Positions 7,567 to 17,502 of a DNA stretch of 52,547 nt are shown here, in pieces. Each line of letters starts with the position of its first letter. The stretch's first letter is position 1. The notes under the pieces were generated by a model that saw only the letters and a program-made list of their open reading frames with translations, had not been told where the DNA came from and made no database searches. The position numbers and the translations under genes were made by a program. The DNA comes from Selenomonas sp. AE3005 (GTDB taxonomy: Bacteria > Bacillota > Negativicutes > Selenomonadales > Selenomonadaceae), in NCBI RefSeq assembly GCF_905233635.1, contig NZ_CAJODG010000007.1, positions 1-52,547 on the forward strand, read 5' to 3'.

Positions 7567-7617
7567 GCTAATATGTGTATTTTTCCTATGGCAAAATACA
7601 CATATTAGCGTTATAAT
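7567..7617 (+). promoter_or_regulatory. murE promoter overlapped by a perfect 17-bp inverted repeat
   Basis: GCTAATATGTGTATTTT (7567-7583) is perfectly complementary to 7593-7609 across a 9-base loop. The right arm fills the spacer between a -35-like TGGCAA (7589-7594) and a consensus TATAAT (7612-7617), 17 bp apart. There is no T run, so an operator is more likely than a terminator. Confidence 0.6.
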
Positions 7618-7656
7618 AAAAAACGGTTTGCACTACCAGGCAAGGGAGGACATTAT

Positions 7657-9159
7657 ATGAAGACATTAGCCCAGTTGGCAGAGCTCGTTGCAGGTTCTGT
7701 AATTACAGGGGATAAGAACATAGAGATTACCGGCATTGAACATGATTCACGCAAGGCCGAAAATGGCACACTGTTTGTGTGTATAGCGGGCTTTCATGTG
7801 GACGGCCATAAGTTTATACCGCAGGCTGTGGAGAAGGGCGCCAAAGCCATTCTTACCACCCGGCCGGCAGGAGAAGTGGCAGTGCCGGAGGGCGTGGCTG
7901 TATTGCAGGTGCCGGAATTAAAGACGGCTTTGGATATAATCGTGCCGTTTTTCCATGATTATCCTGCCCGGAATATGCGGATAATCGGTATTACGGGTAC
8001 TAATGGCAAAACCACGACCAGTTACCTTATCCGTGCCATTCTGCGCGAGGCCGGCTACAAGGTGGGGCTTATCGGTACCATTCAGATAATGATGGAGGAA
8101 GAAGTATTCCCCATTCATAATACGACTCCCGATGTGGTGGAACTGCAGCACACGCTGGCCATCATGCGGGCAAAAGGCATGGACTATGTAGTTATGGAAG
8201 TTTCCTCCCATGCTCTTGACCAGAACCGCGTGGCCGGTATCGAATTTGATACGGCGGTGTTCTCCAACCTTACGCAGGACCATCTGGACTATCATAAGAC
8301 CTTGGATAACTATAAGCTGGCCAAGGCCAAGCTCTTTGACCTGCTGGGACAAAAGGGCGTTAAGAAAAACAAGACGGCTGTGGTCAATGCTGATGACGAG
8401 GCCGGCAAGACCATGCTCGCACATGCTGCTTGCCGTCATCTGACCTATGGTATTGACAACAAAGCTGCTTTGCAGGCCTCCGAGGTGGAGGTACTGGCCA
8501 GTGGTGCCCACTTCACCCTGAAGGAAGAATTCCTCGGGGAAATGGCTTTGCACCTGCATATTACGGGTATCTTTAATGTATATAACGTCATGGCTGCCGT
8601 AGGTGCGGCTATTGCGGAAAAGATTGACCCGGCTGTGATTAAGAAAGCGCTGACGAATTTTACCAGCGTGCCCGGCCGTTTTGAACTCGTGAAAGCCGGC
8701 CAGGACTTCTCAATTATTGTAGACTATGCACATACGCCGGACGGGGTGGAAAATGTACTGCGCACGGCACGGCGTATTGCCAAAAAGAAGATTATCGCGG
8801 TCTTTGGCTGCGGTGGTGACCGCGACCGCACGAAACGCCCGATTATGGGCAGACTGGCGGCAGAACTTGCCGATGTGGTTATCGCCACTTCCGACAATCC
8901 GCGCAGCGAGGACCCGGCATTTATCCTCAGCGAGGTGGAGGCTGGTGTAAAGGAAACCATTGGCAATAAACAGCATGAGTGCATTATCGACCGCCGGGAG
9001 GCAATCTTCCGCGCCGTAGAACTGGCGGAGACGGACGATATCGTGATTATTCTGGGCAAGGGGCACGAGGATTATCAGATTCTGAAGGACAAGACCATTC
9101 ACTTTGATGATAAGGAAGTGGCCCGCGAGGCCGTGGCAGCAAAGAAGGAGCAGAACTGA
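7657..9159 (+). CDS. murE: UDP-MurNAc-tripeptide synthetase (meso-diaminopimelate-adding MurE)
   Basis: A 500-aa Mur ligase. It has the ATP loop GITGTNGKTTTSYLI (near residue 112), central KTAVVNADD, and SDNPRSEDP with DNPR at residues 413-416, the motif that selects meso-diaminopimelate as third residue. It joins meso-DAP to UDP-MurNAc-Ala-D-Glu in the cytoplasm. A good ribosome binding site (GGGAGG) precedes ATG 7657. It shares one base with murF (ATGA-type overlap), so the two are translationally coupled. Confidence 0.96.
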   Translation: MKTLAQLAELVAGSVITGDKNIEITGIEHDSRKAENGTLFVCIAGFHVDGHKFIPQAVEKGAKAILTTRPAGEVAVPEGVAVLQVPELKTALDIIVPFFHDYPARNMRIIGITGTNGKTTTSYLIRAILREAGYKVGLIGTIQIMMEEEVFPIHNTTPDVVELQHTLAIMRAKGMDYVVMEVSSHALDQNRVAGIEFDTAVFSNLTQDHLDYHKTLDNYKLAKAKLFDLLGQKGVKKNKTAVVNADDEAGKTMLAHAACRHLTYGIDNKAALQASEVEVLASGAHFTLKEEFLGEMALHLHITGIFNVYNVMAAVGAAIAEKIDPAVIKKALTNFTSVPGRFELVKAGQDFSIIVDYAHTPDGVENVLRTARRIAKKKIIAVFGCGGDRDRTKRPIMGRLAAELADVVIATSDNPRSEDPAFILSEVEAGVKETIGNKQHECIIDRREAIFRAVELAETDDIVIILGKGHEDYQILKDKTIHFDDKEVAREAVAAKKEQN

Positions 9160-10526
9160 TGTTTACGCTTAAGGAAATTGTGGCGGCAACTGACGCCAAA
9201 ATATATAAAGAAGAAAAACAGAGATTTGCTGCTGTCGTGACGGACACGCGCAAAATCAGTGAAGGTGTGCTCTTTGTGGCGCTGCGGGGCGAACGTTTCA
9301 ATGGCGAGGATTTTGCTGCCGAGGCACTGGCTAAGGGGGCAGCTGGTGTTGTGGTCAGCGAGGCCTGCGACAGCAGCCAGCTGGAAAAATGTCAGGGCAC
9401 AGTGCTGCAGGTTAAGGATACGCTTGTGGCCTATCAGCTGATTGCCAAGGCCTGGCGTGACAAGTTCCCCAAAATTCCTGTGGTGGCCATCACGGGGTCT
9501 AACGGCAAGACTACGACCAAGGACCTGACGGCGGCTGTCCTGTCAGCCAAGGGAGCGGTGCTGAAAACACAGGCCAACTTCAACAATGAAATCGGCCTGC
9601 CACTGACTTTGCTGGGCTTAAAGCCGGAGCATAGCGCCGCCGTGGTGGAAATCGGCATGCGTGGTTTTCATCAGATTGAGGCGCTGGCACCAATTGCGTC
9701 ACCGCAGATTGGCATTGTGACCAATGTGGGTGAAACCCACATGGAACTGCTGGGCTCGCTGGAAAACATTGCCAAGGCCAAACAGGAACTCGTGGAGGCC
9801 ATTCCGGCCGGCGGCACGGTTATCTTAAATGCCGACAATGAATATGTGGCCGGTATGCGTGCGGCTGTAAACGAAGGCGTAAAGGTCATCACGTTCGGCC
9901 TGGAAAAGGACGCTGATGTCAAAGGTGAGGCCATTCATACTGAGGGCAATGTGACCAAATTTATGGTGACGTATGCCAATGAACGCCATGAGTACGAAGT
10001 GAATATGGTAGGACGCCATAACGTCTATAATACGCTGGCGGCCATTGCGGCAGGTTTTGCCCTGGGGCTGACACCTTCAGAAATCCGGGAGGGGCTTGAC
10101 CATCTGGAAGCCACGAAAATGCGCTTTGAACTGCAGCAGGTCAAGGAGTGGAACGTGGTCAATGACGCCTATAACGCCAGTCCTATGTCCATGACGGCGG
10201 CCATCAACACCCTGAGTGAACTGGCCAAGGGACGCAAAATCGCTGTTCTCGGTGATATGCTCGAACTGGGCAGTGTGTCGGAGGAGGCACACCTGCATGT
10301 GGGCGAAGAAGTGGCCGAACATGGTTTTACGGCACTCATTACCCGGGGCGAAATGGGCGAATTCATCGCCCAGGGTGCGGAAAACAAGGGCATGACAGCC
10401 GTTTACCGCTGCGCCAGCCATGAAATAGCGGCAGAAAAACTTCATGAACTGCTGCAGCCGGGCGATACCCTGCTCTTTAAGGGGTCCCGGGGCATGGCTA
10501 TGGAAAAGATTATTGATTTATTATGA
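9159..10526 (+). CDS. murF: UDP-MurNAc-tripeptide:D-Ala-D-Ala ligase MurF
   Basis: A 455-aa Mur ligase with GSNGKTTTKDLT as ATP loop (near residue 113), the central FNNEIGLPLTLL segment typical of MurF, and the C-terminal NDAYNASPMSM motif. It adds D-Ala-D-Ala to complete the pentapeptide. Its ATG overlaps the murE stop by one base. The mraY gene follows 17 bases later. Confidence 0.96.
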   Translation: MFTLKEIVAATDAKIYKEEKQRFAAVVTDTRKISEGVLFVALRGERFNGEDFAAEALAKGAAGVVVSEACDSSQLEKCQGTVLQVKDTLVAYQLIAKAWRDKFPKIPVVAITGSNGKTTTKDLTAAVLSAKGAVLKTQANFNNEIGLPLTLLGLKPEHSAAVVEIGMRGFHQIEALAPIASPQIGIVTNVGETHMELLGSLENIAKAKQELVEAIPAGGTVILNADNEYVAGMRAAVNEGVKVITFGLEKDADVKGEAIHTEGNVTKFMVTYANERHEYEVNMVGRHNVYNTLAAIAAGFALGLTPSEIREGLDHLEATKMRFELQQVKEWNVVNDAYNASPMSMTAAINTLSELAKGRKIAVLGDMLELGSVSEEAHLHVGEEVAEHGFTALITRGEMGEFIAQGAENKGMTAVYRCASHEIAAEKLHELLQPGDTLLFKGSRGMAMEKIIDLL

Positions 10527-10543
10527 TAGAGTGAGGCATTACA

Positions 10544-11494
10544 TTGGATAGCTTTATATTGGCGGCAGCCATTGCCGCAGGTTTCGTTTTGCTTACCGGG
10601 CCGTTTTTTATCCCGGAACTGCATAAGTTGAAGTTTGGCCAGAGCATTCGTGAGGAAGGGCCGGCAAGTCATCAGGCTAAAAGCGGTACCCCGACCATGG
10701 GCGGCATCATGATAATCCTGGGGATTACCATTGCCACTCTCGTGGCTGCACCGTTTACCACGGAAATACTGCTGGCACTCTTCATCATGCTGGGACATTT
10801 TGTGCTGGGCTTTCTCGATGACTATATAAAGGTAGTCAAGAAACGTAATCTGGGCTTAAAGGCTAAGCAGAAAATGTTGGGGCAGATTATCATCGCCGTA
10901 GTAACCATGGTTATCGGTACGCGAATGTTGGGCATTGACACGACCGTCTGGGTGCCGGTGCTGGACAGCCATATCAATATCGGGGCCGGTTATTATGCGC
11001 TGCTGCTCTTCGTCATGGTAGGCACGAGCAATGCGGTGAACCTCACTGACGGCCTTGACGGGCTGGCGTCCGGTACGGTAGCTATTGCTGCCAGTTCCTA
11101 TGCGGTTGTCTGCCTGCTCTTGGGACACAATGACCTGGCTATTTTTGCCACCGCTGTGGCTGCGGCCTGCGTGGGCTTTTTACGTTTTAATGCCCATCCG
11201 GCCAAGGTGTTCATGGGCGATACTGGTTCTCTGGCCCTGGGCGGTGCGATGGCGGCTCTGGGGATTCTCACCCATACGGAAATATTGCTGGCGCTTATCG
11301 GCATCGTGTTTGTCTGCGAGGCCCTGTCGGTAATCATTCAGGTGGCCTCGTTCAAATCCACGGGTAAACGAGTATTCCGTATGAGCCCCATTCATCATCA
11401 CTTTGAACTGGGGGGCTGGTCTGAGTGGAAGGTGGTTTTCGTCTTTTGGACGGTGGGCCTGCTCGCCAGTGTTGCTGCATTGAAACTGTTATAA
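10544..11494 (+). CDS. mraY: Phospho-MurNAc-pentapeptide transferase MraY
   Basis: A 316-aa polytopic membrane enzyme that moves phospho-MurNAc-pentapeptide onto undecaprenyl phosphate, giving lipid I. Conserved cytoplasmic motifs are visible: FLDDYIKV, NLTDGLDGLASG, FMGDTGSLALG and the histidine motif PIHHHFE. The start is TTG at 10544, preceded by GTGAGG at 10531-10536; no ATG is close enough. It lies between murF and murD, as usual. Confidence 0.95.
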   Translation: MDSFILAAAIAAGFVLLTGPFFIPELHKLKFGQSIREEGPASHQAKSGTPTMGGIMIILGITIATLVAAPFTTEILLALFIMLGHFVLGFLDDYIKVVKKRNLGLKAKQKMLGQIIIAVVTMVIGTRMLGIDTTVWVPVLDSHINIGAGYYALLLFVMVGTSNAVNLTDGLDGLASGTVAIAASSYAVVCLLLGHNDLAIFATAVAAACVGFLRFNAHPAKVFMGDTGSLALGGAMAALGILTHTEILLALIGIVFVCEALSVIIQVASFKSTGKRVFRMSPIHHHFELGGWSEWKVVFVFWTVGLLASVAALKLL

Positions 11495-11520
11495 CGCTAT
11501 AACATTTAGGGGGAATCATA

Positions 11521-12885
11521 ATGGATTTAACGGGCAAAAAGGTACTCATTATCGGCGCCGGGGTAAGTGGTTTTGCCGCGGCGAAAATCACGCGCCGTCT
11601 GGGGGCGCAGGTAACCCTCAGTGACGCCAAGGATGAGGCCGATTTGGACTATGATTTTGAGGAACTGCGGGATATGGGCATAAAGCTCGTGTTCGGCCCT
11701 CAGTCAGAGGAACTGCTGGACGGAGTTAGCCTGGTGGTGGTTTCACCGGCCGTACCTGCCCGTATCCCCTTGATTCAGGAGGCGTATAAACGCCATATCC
11801 GGGTTGCCAGTGAAGTGGAGCTGGGCTATCAACTGAAAAAAGCGCCCATTTGTGCTGTAACCGGTACCAATGGCAAGACCACGACGGTAACCCTGCTCGG
11901 ACTCCTGCTCGAAACGCATTTTAACAAAGTGGGTGTCGGTGGCAATATCGGTGTGCCGTTGTCGGAAGTGGCACTGACTATTCCGGCTGATGGCTGCATT
12001 GCTGCAGAGATTTCCAGCTATCAGATGGAAGTAACGGAGGAATTTCGTCCGCATGTGGCAACAGTCCTCAATGTTACTCCCGACCATATCGTGCGTCATG
12101 GCTCCATGGAAGAGTATCAGCGCATGAAGGAGCGCATGTTTGCACAGCAGAAGAGCAAGGATTTCCTCGTGCTCAACTATGATGATGAACGGGTTAGGGA
12201 TATGGCCAAACGTGCCAGCGCTCATGTGGTTTATTTCAGCCGTCAGGTGCATTTGCTCGAGGGGGCATATCTGGAAGATGATATGCTGACCATTGCCTGG
12301 GACGGTCAGGCTTATCCGTTATGCACCATCGGCGAACTGGGGATTAAGGGCCCCCACAATGTGGAAAATGCGTTGGCAGCTGCCATGACGGCTTATCTGG
12401 CTGGCTGTGGCGCCCAGGAAATGATTCCTGTACTCAAGTCTTTCCGCGGGGTGGAACATCGCATTGAATATGTCCGTACTTTGGACGGCGTGGAATATTA
12501 TAATGACTCCAAGGCTACTAACACGGACTCGGCCATTAAGGCTTTGGAAACCTTTGACGATGGTATCGTCCTTCTGGCTGGCGGCCATGATAAAATGACT
12601 GACCTGACGGATTTCATGCAGCGTGTCAAGGAACGTGTTACCGCTTTGGTGCTAGTGGGGGCGGCGGCTGACCGCTTTGAGCAGGAGGCCCTGAAGAACG
12701 GCTATCCGGCAGAACGCATTCATCGGGCTGGTTTCTCGATGGCTAAGGCTGTGGAACTTGCCCGTTCGTTAGCCAAGGCACCGCAGGTGGTACTCCTGTC
12801 GCCGGCCTGCGCCAGCTTTGACATGTACAATGGCATGGCAGAACGCGGCCGTGAGTTTAAACAGCTGGTTAATGATTTGCATTAA
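11521..12885 (+). CDS. murD: UDP-MurNAc-L-alanine:D-glutamate ligase MurD
   Basis: A 454-aa Mur ligase with an N-terminal Rossmann-like fold (KVLIIGAGVSGFAAAK), ATP loop VTGTNGKTTTV, and the NDSKATN motif typical of MurD. It adds D-glutamate to UDP-MurNAc-L-alanine. A GGGGGA site precedes ATG 11521. The next gene is murG after 12 bases; the ftsW gene often found here is missing. Confidence 0.96.
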   Translation: MDLTGKKVLIIGAGVSGFAAAKITRRLGAQVTLSDAKDEADLDYDFEELRDMGIKLVFGPQSEELLDGVSLVVVSPAVPARIPLIQEAYKRHIRVASEVELGYQLKKAPICAVTGTNGKTTTVTLLGLLLETHFNKVGVGGNIGVPLSEVALTIPADGCIAAEISSYQMEVTEEFRPHVATVLNVTPDHIVRHGSMEEYQRMKERMFAQQKSKDFLVLNYDDERVRDMAKRASAHVVYFSRQVHLLEGAYLEDDMLTIAWDGQAYPLCTIGELGIKGPHNVENALAAAMTAYLAGCGAQEMIPVLKSFRGVEHRIEYVRTLDGVEYYNDSKATNTDSAIKALETFDDGIVLLAGGHDKMTDLTDFMQRVKERVTALVLVGAAADRFEQEALKNGYPAERIHRAGFSMAKAVELARSLAKAPQVVLLSPACASFDMYNGMAERGREFKQLVNDLH

Positions 12886-12897
12886 GGGGATTTTAGC

Positions 12898-14019
12898 ATG
12901 AAGATAATCGTTTCTGGTGGCGGCACTGGCGGGCACATATACCCGGCCCTGACCATCATGCGCACCATTGAGGAAAAATACCCGGACACCAGTTTTCTCT
13001 ATGTGGGGACTCATAAGGGCTTGGAGGCGGATATCATCCCTAAGGAAAATATCTCCTTCGCTACGGTGGATATTCAGGGCTTTAAACGCAGCCTGTCACC
13101 GGCCAATTTTGTCCGGGCCGGGCTGGCGGCTGTCGGCGTAGCCAAGGCCATGAATGTCGTGCGCAAGTTCAAGCCTGACGCGGTAATCGGTACCGGCGGC
13201 TATGTGTGCGGTCCGGTGCTGATGGCGGCCAGCATGCTGGGGATTCCCACGCTTATTCAGGAGCAGAATGTGGTACCCGGCATTACCAATAAGATTCTGG
13301 CTAAGTTTGTGACACGTATTGCCGCAGGCACGCCGGAGGCCGTAAAGCATTTTCCGGCCGGCCGGGTGGTTTGCACAGGCAACCCCATACGCAAGGAAGT
13401 GCTTACGGCGACCCGGGAAGACGGTGCCAGGGCTTTCGGTTTTGACCCGGCTAAAAAGACAGTGCTGGTTTCCGGTGGCAGCCGGGGGGCACGCACCATC
13501 AACAACGCCATGGTCGATGTGTTGGCAGAGGCAGCCAGGCAGCAGGACGTACAGTACCTGCATGTCACCGGCAAACTCGATTACGAGGATATCATCAGCC
13601 GCCTGACGGAAAAAGGCGTAAATCTGGACGCTACACCTAACATTAAGGTGGAGCCCTATCTTTACAACATGCCGGACGCCATGGCGATGGCAGATTTGGT
13701 TGTGTACCGGGCTGGGGCTACAGGGCTGGCTGAACTGACGGCCAGAGGCCTGCCGTCCATTCTTGTACCGTACCCGTATGCGGCGGAGAATCATCAGGAA
13801 CACAACGCCAGAGCATTGGAAAATGCCGGAGCGGCCAAGGTAATCCTCAACCGCGACTTGAAGAGTGAGAATCTGCAAAGCACGCTGCAGGAACTGCTGG
13901 CAGATGAGGATAAGCTGGCCACGATGGCGGCGGCCAGCAAACAGCTGGGCAGACCGCAGGCGGCAGATGATATTGCAGCCATGGTTATTGAAATGACACA
14001 GGGGAGAAAGACTAAATGA
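12898..14019 (+). CDS. murG: Undecaprenyl-PP-MurNAc-pentapeptide GlcNAc transferase MurG
   Basis: A 373-aa GT28 glycosyltransferase. The N-terminal GGGTGGHIYPAL loop and QEQNVVPG, and the C-terminal YRAGATGLAEL (donor-binding region) are all present. It converts lipid I to lipid II at the inner face of the membrane. Its stop overlaps the murC start by four bases (ATGA). Confidence 0.96.
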   Translation: MKIIVSGGGTGGHIYPALTIMRTIEEKYPDTSFLYVGTHKGLEADIIPKENISFATVDIQGFKRSLSPANFVRAGLAAVGVAKAMNVVRKFKPDAVIGTGGYVCGPVLMAASMLGIPTLIQEQNVVPGITNKILAKFVTRIAAGTPEAVKHFPAGRVVCTGNPIRKEVLTATREDGARAFGFDPAKKTVLVSGGSRGARTINNAMVDVLAEAARQQDVQYLHVTGKLDYEDIISRLTEKGVNLDATPNIKVEPYLYNMPDAMAMADLVVYRAGATGLAELTARGLPSILVPYPYAAENHQEHNARALENAGAAKVILNRDLKSENLQSTLQELLADEDKLATMAAASKQLGRPQAADDIAAMVIEMTQGRKTK

Positions 14020-15407
14020 AACGGCTGAAAGAGCTTAAAGATATAGAAAAAATCCATTTTGTTGGTATTGGCGGCGCCGGAATGAGTCCACTGGCCAAGA
14101 TTATGGTGGAACTGGGCTACGAAGTAACCGGTTCGGACCGCGCTGATTCGGAAGTGATTCAGAACCTCAAAAAACTGGGGGCCAAAATCACGCTGGACGG
14201 TCAGAAGGGCGAAAATGTCAAAGGAGCTGACGCCATCGTGGTGTCGACGGCAATTCCCTTTGACAACCCGGAAGTGCTGGCTGCGCGTGACCTCGGCATT
14301 CGCAAGCTGCACCGCTCTGATATCAATGCGGCACTTGTAAATGAGTACAAGGGGATTGCTGTTGCCGGTGCTCATGGCAAAACCACCACGACCTCCATGC
14401 TGGGCGTAGCCCTGACCAAGGCCGGCGTATCCCCAACGGTAGTTGTGGGCGGTGAAATGCCGGACCTCGGTACGAATGCCATTTTAGGTGAAAGTGAATA
14501 TCTGACTTCTGAGGCTGATGAAAGTGATGGTTCCTTCCTGAAACTTCATCCGCATATCGCGGTGGTTACCAATGTGGAAGATGACCACATGGACCATTAC
14601 GGCACGATGGAAAACATCATCAAGGCCTTTACCCAGTTTATTCAGAATGTGGACAAGGAAAATGGCTGGGCCGTTCTGTGCTTTGATAATGAGAACCTGC
14701 GCAATATCGCCAAGACGGTGGACCGCAAGTTCTACACCTATGCTATTGACCATGAGGCCGATTATACAGCCAAAAATATCAAGACCAATGGCAAGGGCAT
14801 TGCCTTTGACGTCATGCATGGTGAAGAAATGCTCGGACATGTGTCGCTGAACATTCCCGGCCGCCATAACGTGCTGAACGCACTAGCCTGCATTGTGACC
14901 GGCCTGACCATCGGCGTGGAGTTTGAAAAGCTGGCAGCCGGCCTGGCCGAGTTCCACGGAGCCAAGCGCCGTTTCCAGACCAAGGGCAGAGCCCGTGGTA
15001 TCTGGGTAGTGGATGACTACGCTCACCATCCGACGGAAATCGCCGCAACGCTGAAGGCGGCCAAAGAACTTAAGCCGCAGCGTCTGGTCTGCGTGTTCCA
15101 GCCTCATCGCTATTCCCGTACGCAGCTGTTACATGCAGAATTTGGCAAGGCCTTTGTTTCGGCAGACCTGCTCATTTTGACTGATATTTACGCTGCCGGT
15201 GAGGCTCCGATTGAGGGCATTAACGGCGAAACTATCCTCAACGAGGTTCGTAAGCAGTCCGAGCAGGATGTAATCTACATTCCGTCCCGGGAAAAACTGG
15301 CGGCTTATTTGGAAAGAGAATCCCATGAAGGCGATTTAATCATCACCATGGGAGCCGGCGACATATACAAAACCGGCGAAGAATTGGTAGAACTGTTGAA
15401 CAAATAA
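14016..15407 (+). CDS. murC: UDP-MurNAc:L-alanine ligase MurC
   Basis: A 463-aa Mur ligase with N-terminal HFVGIGGAGMSPLA, ATP loop GAHGKTTTTSML, and DDYAHHPTEI in the C-terminal half, all MurC signatures. It catalyses the first amino acid addition to UDP-MurNAc. Overlap with murG implies coupled translation. murB, which often follows murC, is absent; ddl comes next. Confidence 0.96.
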   Translation: MKRLKELKDIEKIHFVGIGGAGMSPLAKIMVELGYEVTGSDRADSEVIQNLKKLGAKITLDGQKGENVKGADAIVVSTAIPFDNPEVLAARDLGIRKLHRSDINAALVNEYKGIAVAGAHGKTTTTSMLGVALTKAGVSPTVVVGGEMPDLGTNAILGESEYLTSEADESDGSFLKLHPHIAVVTNVEDDHMDHYGTMENIIKAFTQFIQNVDKENGWAVLCFDNENLRNIAKTVDRKFYTYAIDHEADYTAKNIKTNGKGIAFDVMHGEEMLGHVSLNIPGRHNVLNALACIVTGLTIGVEFEKLAAGLAEFHGAKRRFQTKGRARGIWVVDDYAHHPTEIAATLKAAKELKPQRLVCVFQPHRYSRTQLLHAEFGKAFVSADLLILTDIYAAGEAPIEGINGETILNEVRKQSEQDVIYIPSREKLAAYLERESHEGDLIITMGAGDIYKTGEELVELLNK

Positions 15408-15426
15408 TGGGAGTTTGAGATATATC

Positions 15427-16371
15427 ATGAATCAGGATAAAATCGTTGTCGTAATGGGCGGTACGTCCACGGAGGCCGAAGTTTCCCGGCGCACGGGCGC
15501 TGCTATTTTGGCCGCTTTGCAGGAAAAGGGCTGTAATGCCGAAGGCATGGAACTGAATCCCAAGACCTTTGCCATGGATATCCAAAAAGCCGGCGCTAAG
15601 ATGGTCTTTAATGCTTTGCATGGCAAGTTCGGTGAGGACGGCCTGCTGCAGGGAACTCTCGATATGCTGGGGATACCCTATACCGGTTCCGGCGTGCTGG
15701 CTGCGGCGGTCACGATGGATAAAGCAGCGTCCAAGCGCGTTTTCATCAGTGAGGGCATTTCCACGCCGAAGTGCCACACTTACAACAGCTTTGAACAGAA
15801 ACGCGATTTGGCCGGAGAAATTATGGCGGAATTTGGCCTGCCGGTAGTGGTCAAGGCTGCGTCCCAGGGGTCGAGCATCGGCGTGTACATTGTGGAAAAA
15901 GTCGAAGAACTGGCACCGGCTATCAAAGAGGCGTTCTCTTATAATGATGAAATTCTCGTCGAAGAATTTATCAAAGGCCGGGAAATGACGGTGGCAGTTT
16001 GGGGCGATGAAGATAAGAAGGAGGCCTTCCCGATTATCGAAATTACGACAACTTCCGGCCGTTATGACTATAACAGCAAGTATACCAAAGGGGCGTCGGC
16101 TCATATCATTCCGGCACCGGTCAGTGAGGAAAAGACGCGCGAAATGCAGGAACTGGCTATAAAGACCTACACGGCCTGCGGCTGCAAAGGCGTGGCCCGT
16201 GTGGATATGATGTACAGTGAGGATGAAACGCCGTATGTTATCGAAGTTAATTCCGTACCGGGCATGACGGAAACCTCCTTGGTACCTGATGCCGGCCGGG
16301 CTATGGGCGTTGAATTTCCTGACCTGTGCCTGCGGATTCTTGCCATGGCAGGTTTTGAGGTAAATGCCTGA
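15427..16371 (+). CDS. ddl: D-alanine:D-alanine ligase
   Basis: A 314-aa ATP-grasp enzyme that makes the D-Ala-D-Ala substrate of MurF. Visible motifs are VVMGGTSTEAEVS (N-terminal), ALHGKFGEDG, the grasp loop KAASQGSSIGV and C-terminal VIEVNSVPGMTETSL. ATG at 15427 is preferred; the upstream TTG at 15415 sits one base after the only GGGAG and cannot use it. Spacing to 15427 is long (13 bases), so the exact start is less sure than the identity. Confidence 0.94.
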   Translation: MNQDKIVVVMGGTSTEAEVSRRTGAAILAALQEKGCNAEGMELNPKTFAMDIQKAGAKMVFNALHGKFGEDGLLQGTLDMLGIPYTGSGVLAAAVTMDKAASKRVFISEGISTPKCHTYNSFEQKRDLAGEIMAEFGLPVVVKAASQGSSIGVYIVEKVEELAPAIKEAFSYNDEILVEEFIKGREMTVAVWGDEDKKEAFPIIEITTTSGRYDYNSKYTKGASAHIIPAPVSEEKTREMQELAIKTYTACGCKGVARVDMMYSEDETPYVIEVNSVPGMTETSLVPDAGRAMGVEFPDLCLRILAMAGFEVNA

Positions 16372-16413
16372 GCCTTCTGCAAGGAAAACTGACAGGGGGA
16401 AGGAGGAGGTTAA

Positions 16414-17217
16414 ATGGACGAAGATAAGTTGGGGACGTCAGAAATGCGCCCCCTCAGACGCCGGCGCAGCCCACGGCGCCTGTTGAAAGGTCTGGCTTTT
16501 TTGTTGATTTGCGGCGGTTTGGTGGCCTTTATCGTCTATTCGCCTCTTTTTACGCTGCAGAGATTGAGGCTGCAGGGGAATACCTATATCACGGAAACGG
16601 ATATTCTCACCAGCGGCCGCCTGCATAAGGGGCAGCCACTTTTCCAGCTGGAAACAAGCGAAGTCACGCAAAATCTCTTGCGTGACTTGCGGATTGAATC
16701 TGCTGTCGTGCGCCGCCGCCTGCCGGATACACTGGAAGTGGAGATAACGGAACGCACGCCGGTGGCAACTGTGGCCTGCGACTATGGTTATCTGGACCTG
16801 GACCGTCAGGGCAAGGTTATCGGCAGTTACAAATCCTTGCGCAAAATGCCCATTCCGATGATAACCGGGGTTAAGATGCATGATATGTACATCGGTGATG
16901 ACAACAAGGACACGCGTGTGGCCAAAGTGCTGGAACTACTAGCCTCACTGAATCAGGAGGCGATTAACAGCCTGTCGGAAATAAGCGTGGCTAATCCTGA
17001 GGCGGTGACTGCCTACACCAATCAGTCCGTACAGATTCGTCTGGGGAATTTTGAGCGCTGGGAGGAAAAAGCCGAGCAGACCAAAGAGTTTTTGCATAAT
17101 TTGCCCAATAGCCGTCATCAGATTGAATTTGTGGACTTCAGCTACACGGCTCCGTTTATCCGTCTGAAAGATAAACTGGTGGACCCTGAGACTAAAGTCA
17201 ACGAAAAAGCACAGTAA
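16414..17217 (+). CDS. ftsQ: Cell division protein FtsQ/DivIB
   Basis: A 267-aa bitopic protein: an Arg-rich cytoplasmic N-terminus, a membrane helix (about 24-45), then a POTRA domain (LRLQGNTYITETDILTSG to about residue 118) and a C-terminal FtsQ domain. It scaffolds FtsL and FtsB/DivIC at the septum. A strong GGAGGAGG site precedes ATG 16414. It closes the mur operon; a terminator follows, and ftsA is not found between it and ftsZ. Confidence 0.92.
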   Translation: MDEDKLGTSEMRPLRRRRSPRRLLKGLAFLLICGGLVAFIVYSPLFTLQRLRLQGNTYITETDILTSGRLHKGQPLFQLETSEVTQNLLRDLRIESAVVRRRLPDTLEVEITERTPVATVACDYGYLDLDRQGKVIGSYKSLRKMPIPMITGVKMHDMYIGDDNKDTRVAKVLELLASLNQEAINSLSEISVANPEAVTAYTNQSVQIRLGNFERWEEKAEQTKEFLHNLPNSRHQIEFVDFSYTAPFIRLKDKLVDPETKVNEKAQ

Positions 17218-17240
17218 AATTGCTAGCGCTGCGATAACAG

Positions 17241-17311
17241 AAAAGCCCGCGGAGCTGATAATACTTTCCTGAGAAATGAGGGGAGGAATTTCAGGCCGGA
17301 GGGCTTTTTCT
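17241..17311 (+). terminator. Terminator after ftsQ
   Basis: AAAAGCCC (17241-17248) pairs with GGGCTTTT (17301-17308), with an inner CCTGA/TCAGG stem and a T-rich end. ftsZ therefore has its own promoter; an extended -10-like TGGTAAAAT lies at 17418-17426. Confidence 0.75.
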
Positions 17312-17502
17312 TTATCTGCGGATAGTGATATAAATAAGAAAAAAAGATAGCAGAAAACACTGATTTTGTTTTTTTTGTAATTTTTTTGTGAAAGTTATAG
17401 CATTATGCGCAGATAAATGGTAAAATCAAAGAGTATATTTGTGTAAGTTAGAAATCCCTGTGGACGAAATACCGTTCTGAGGGGATATAAAATACGAACG
17501 TC

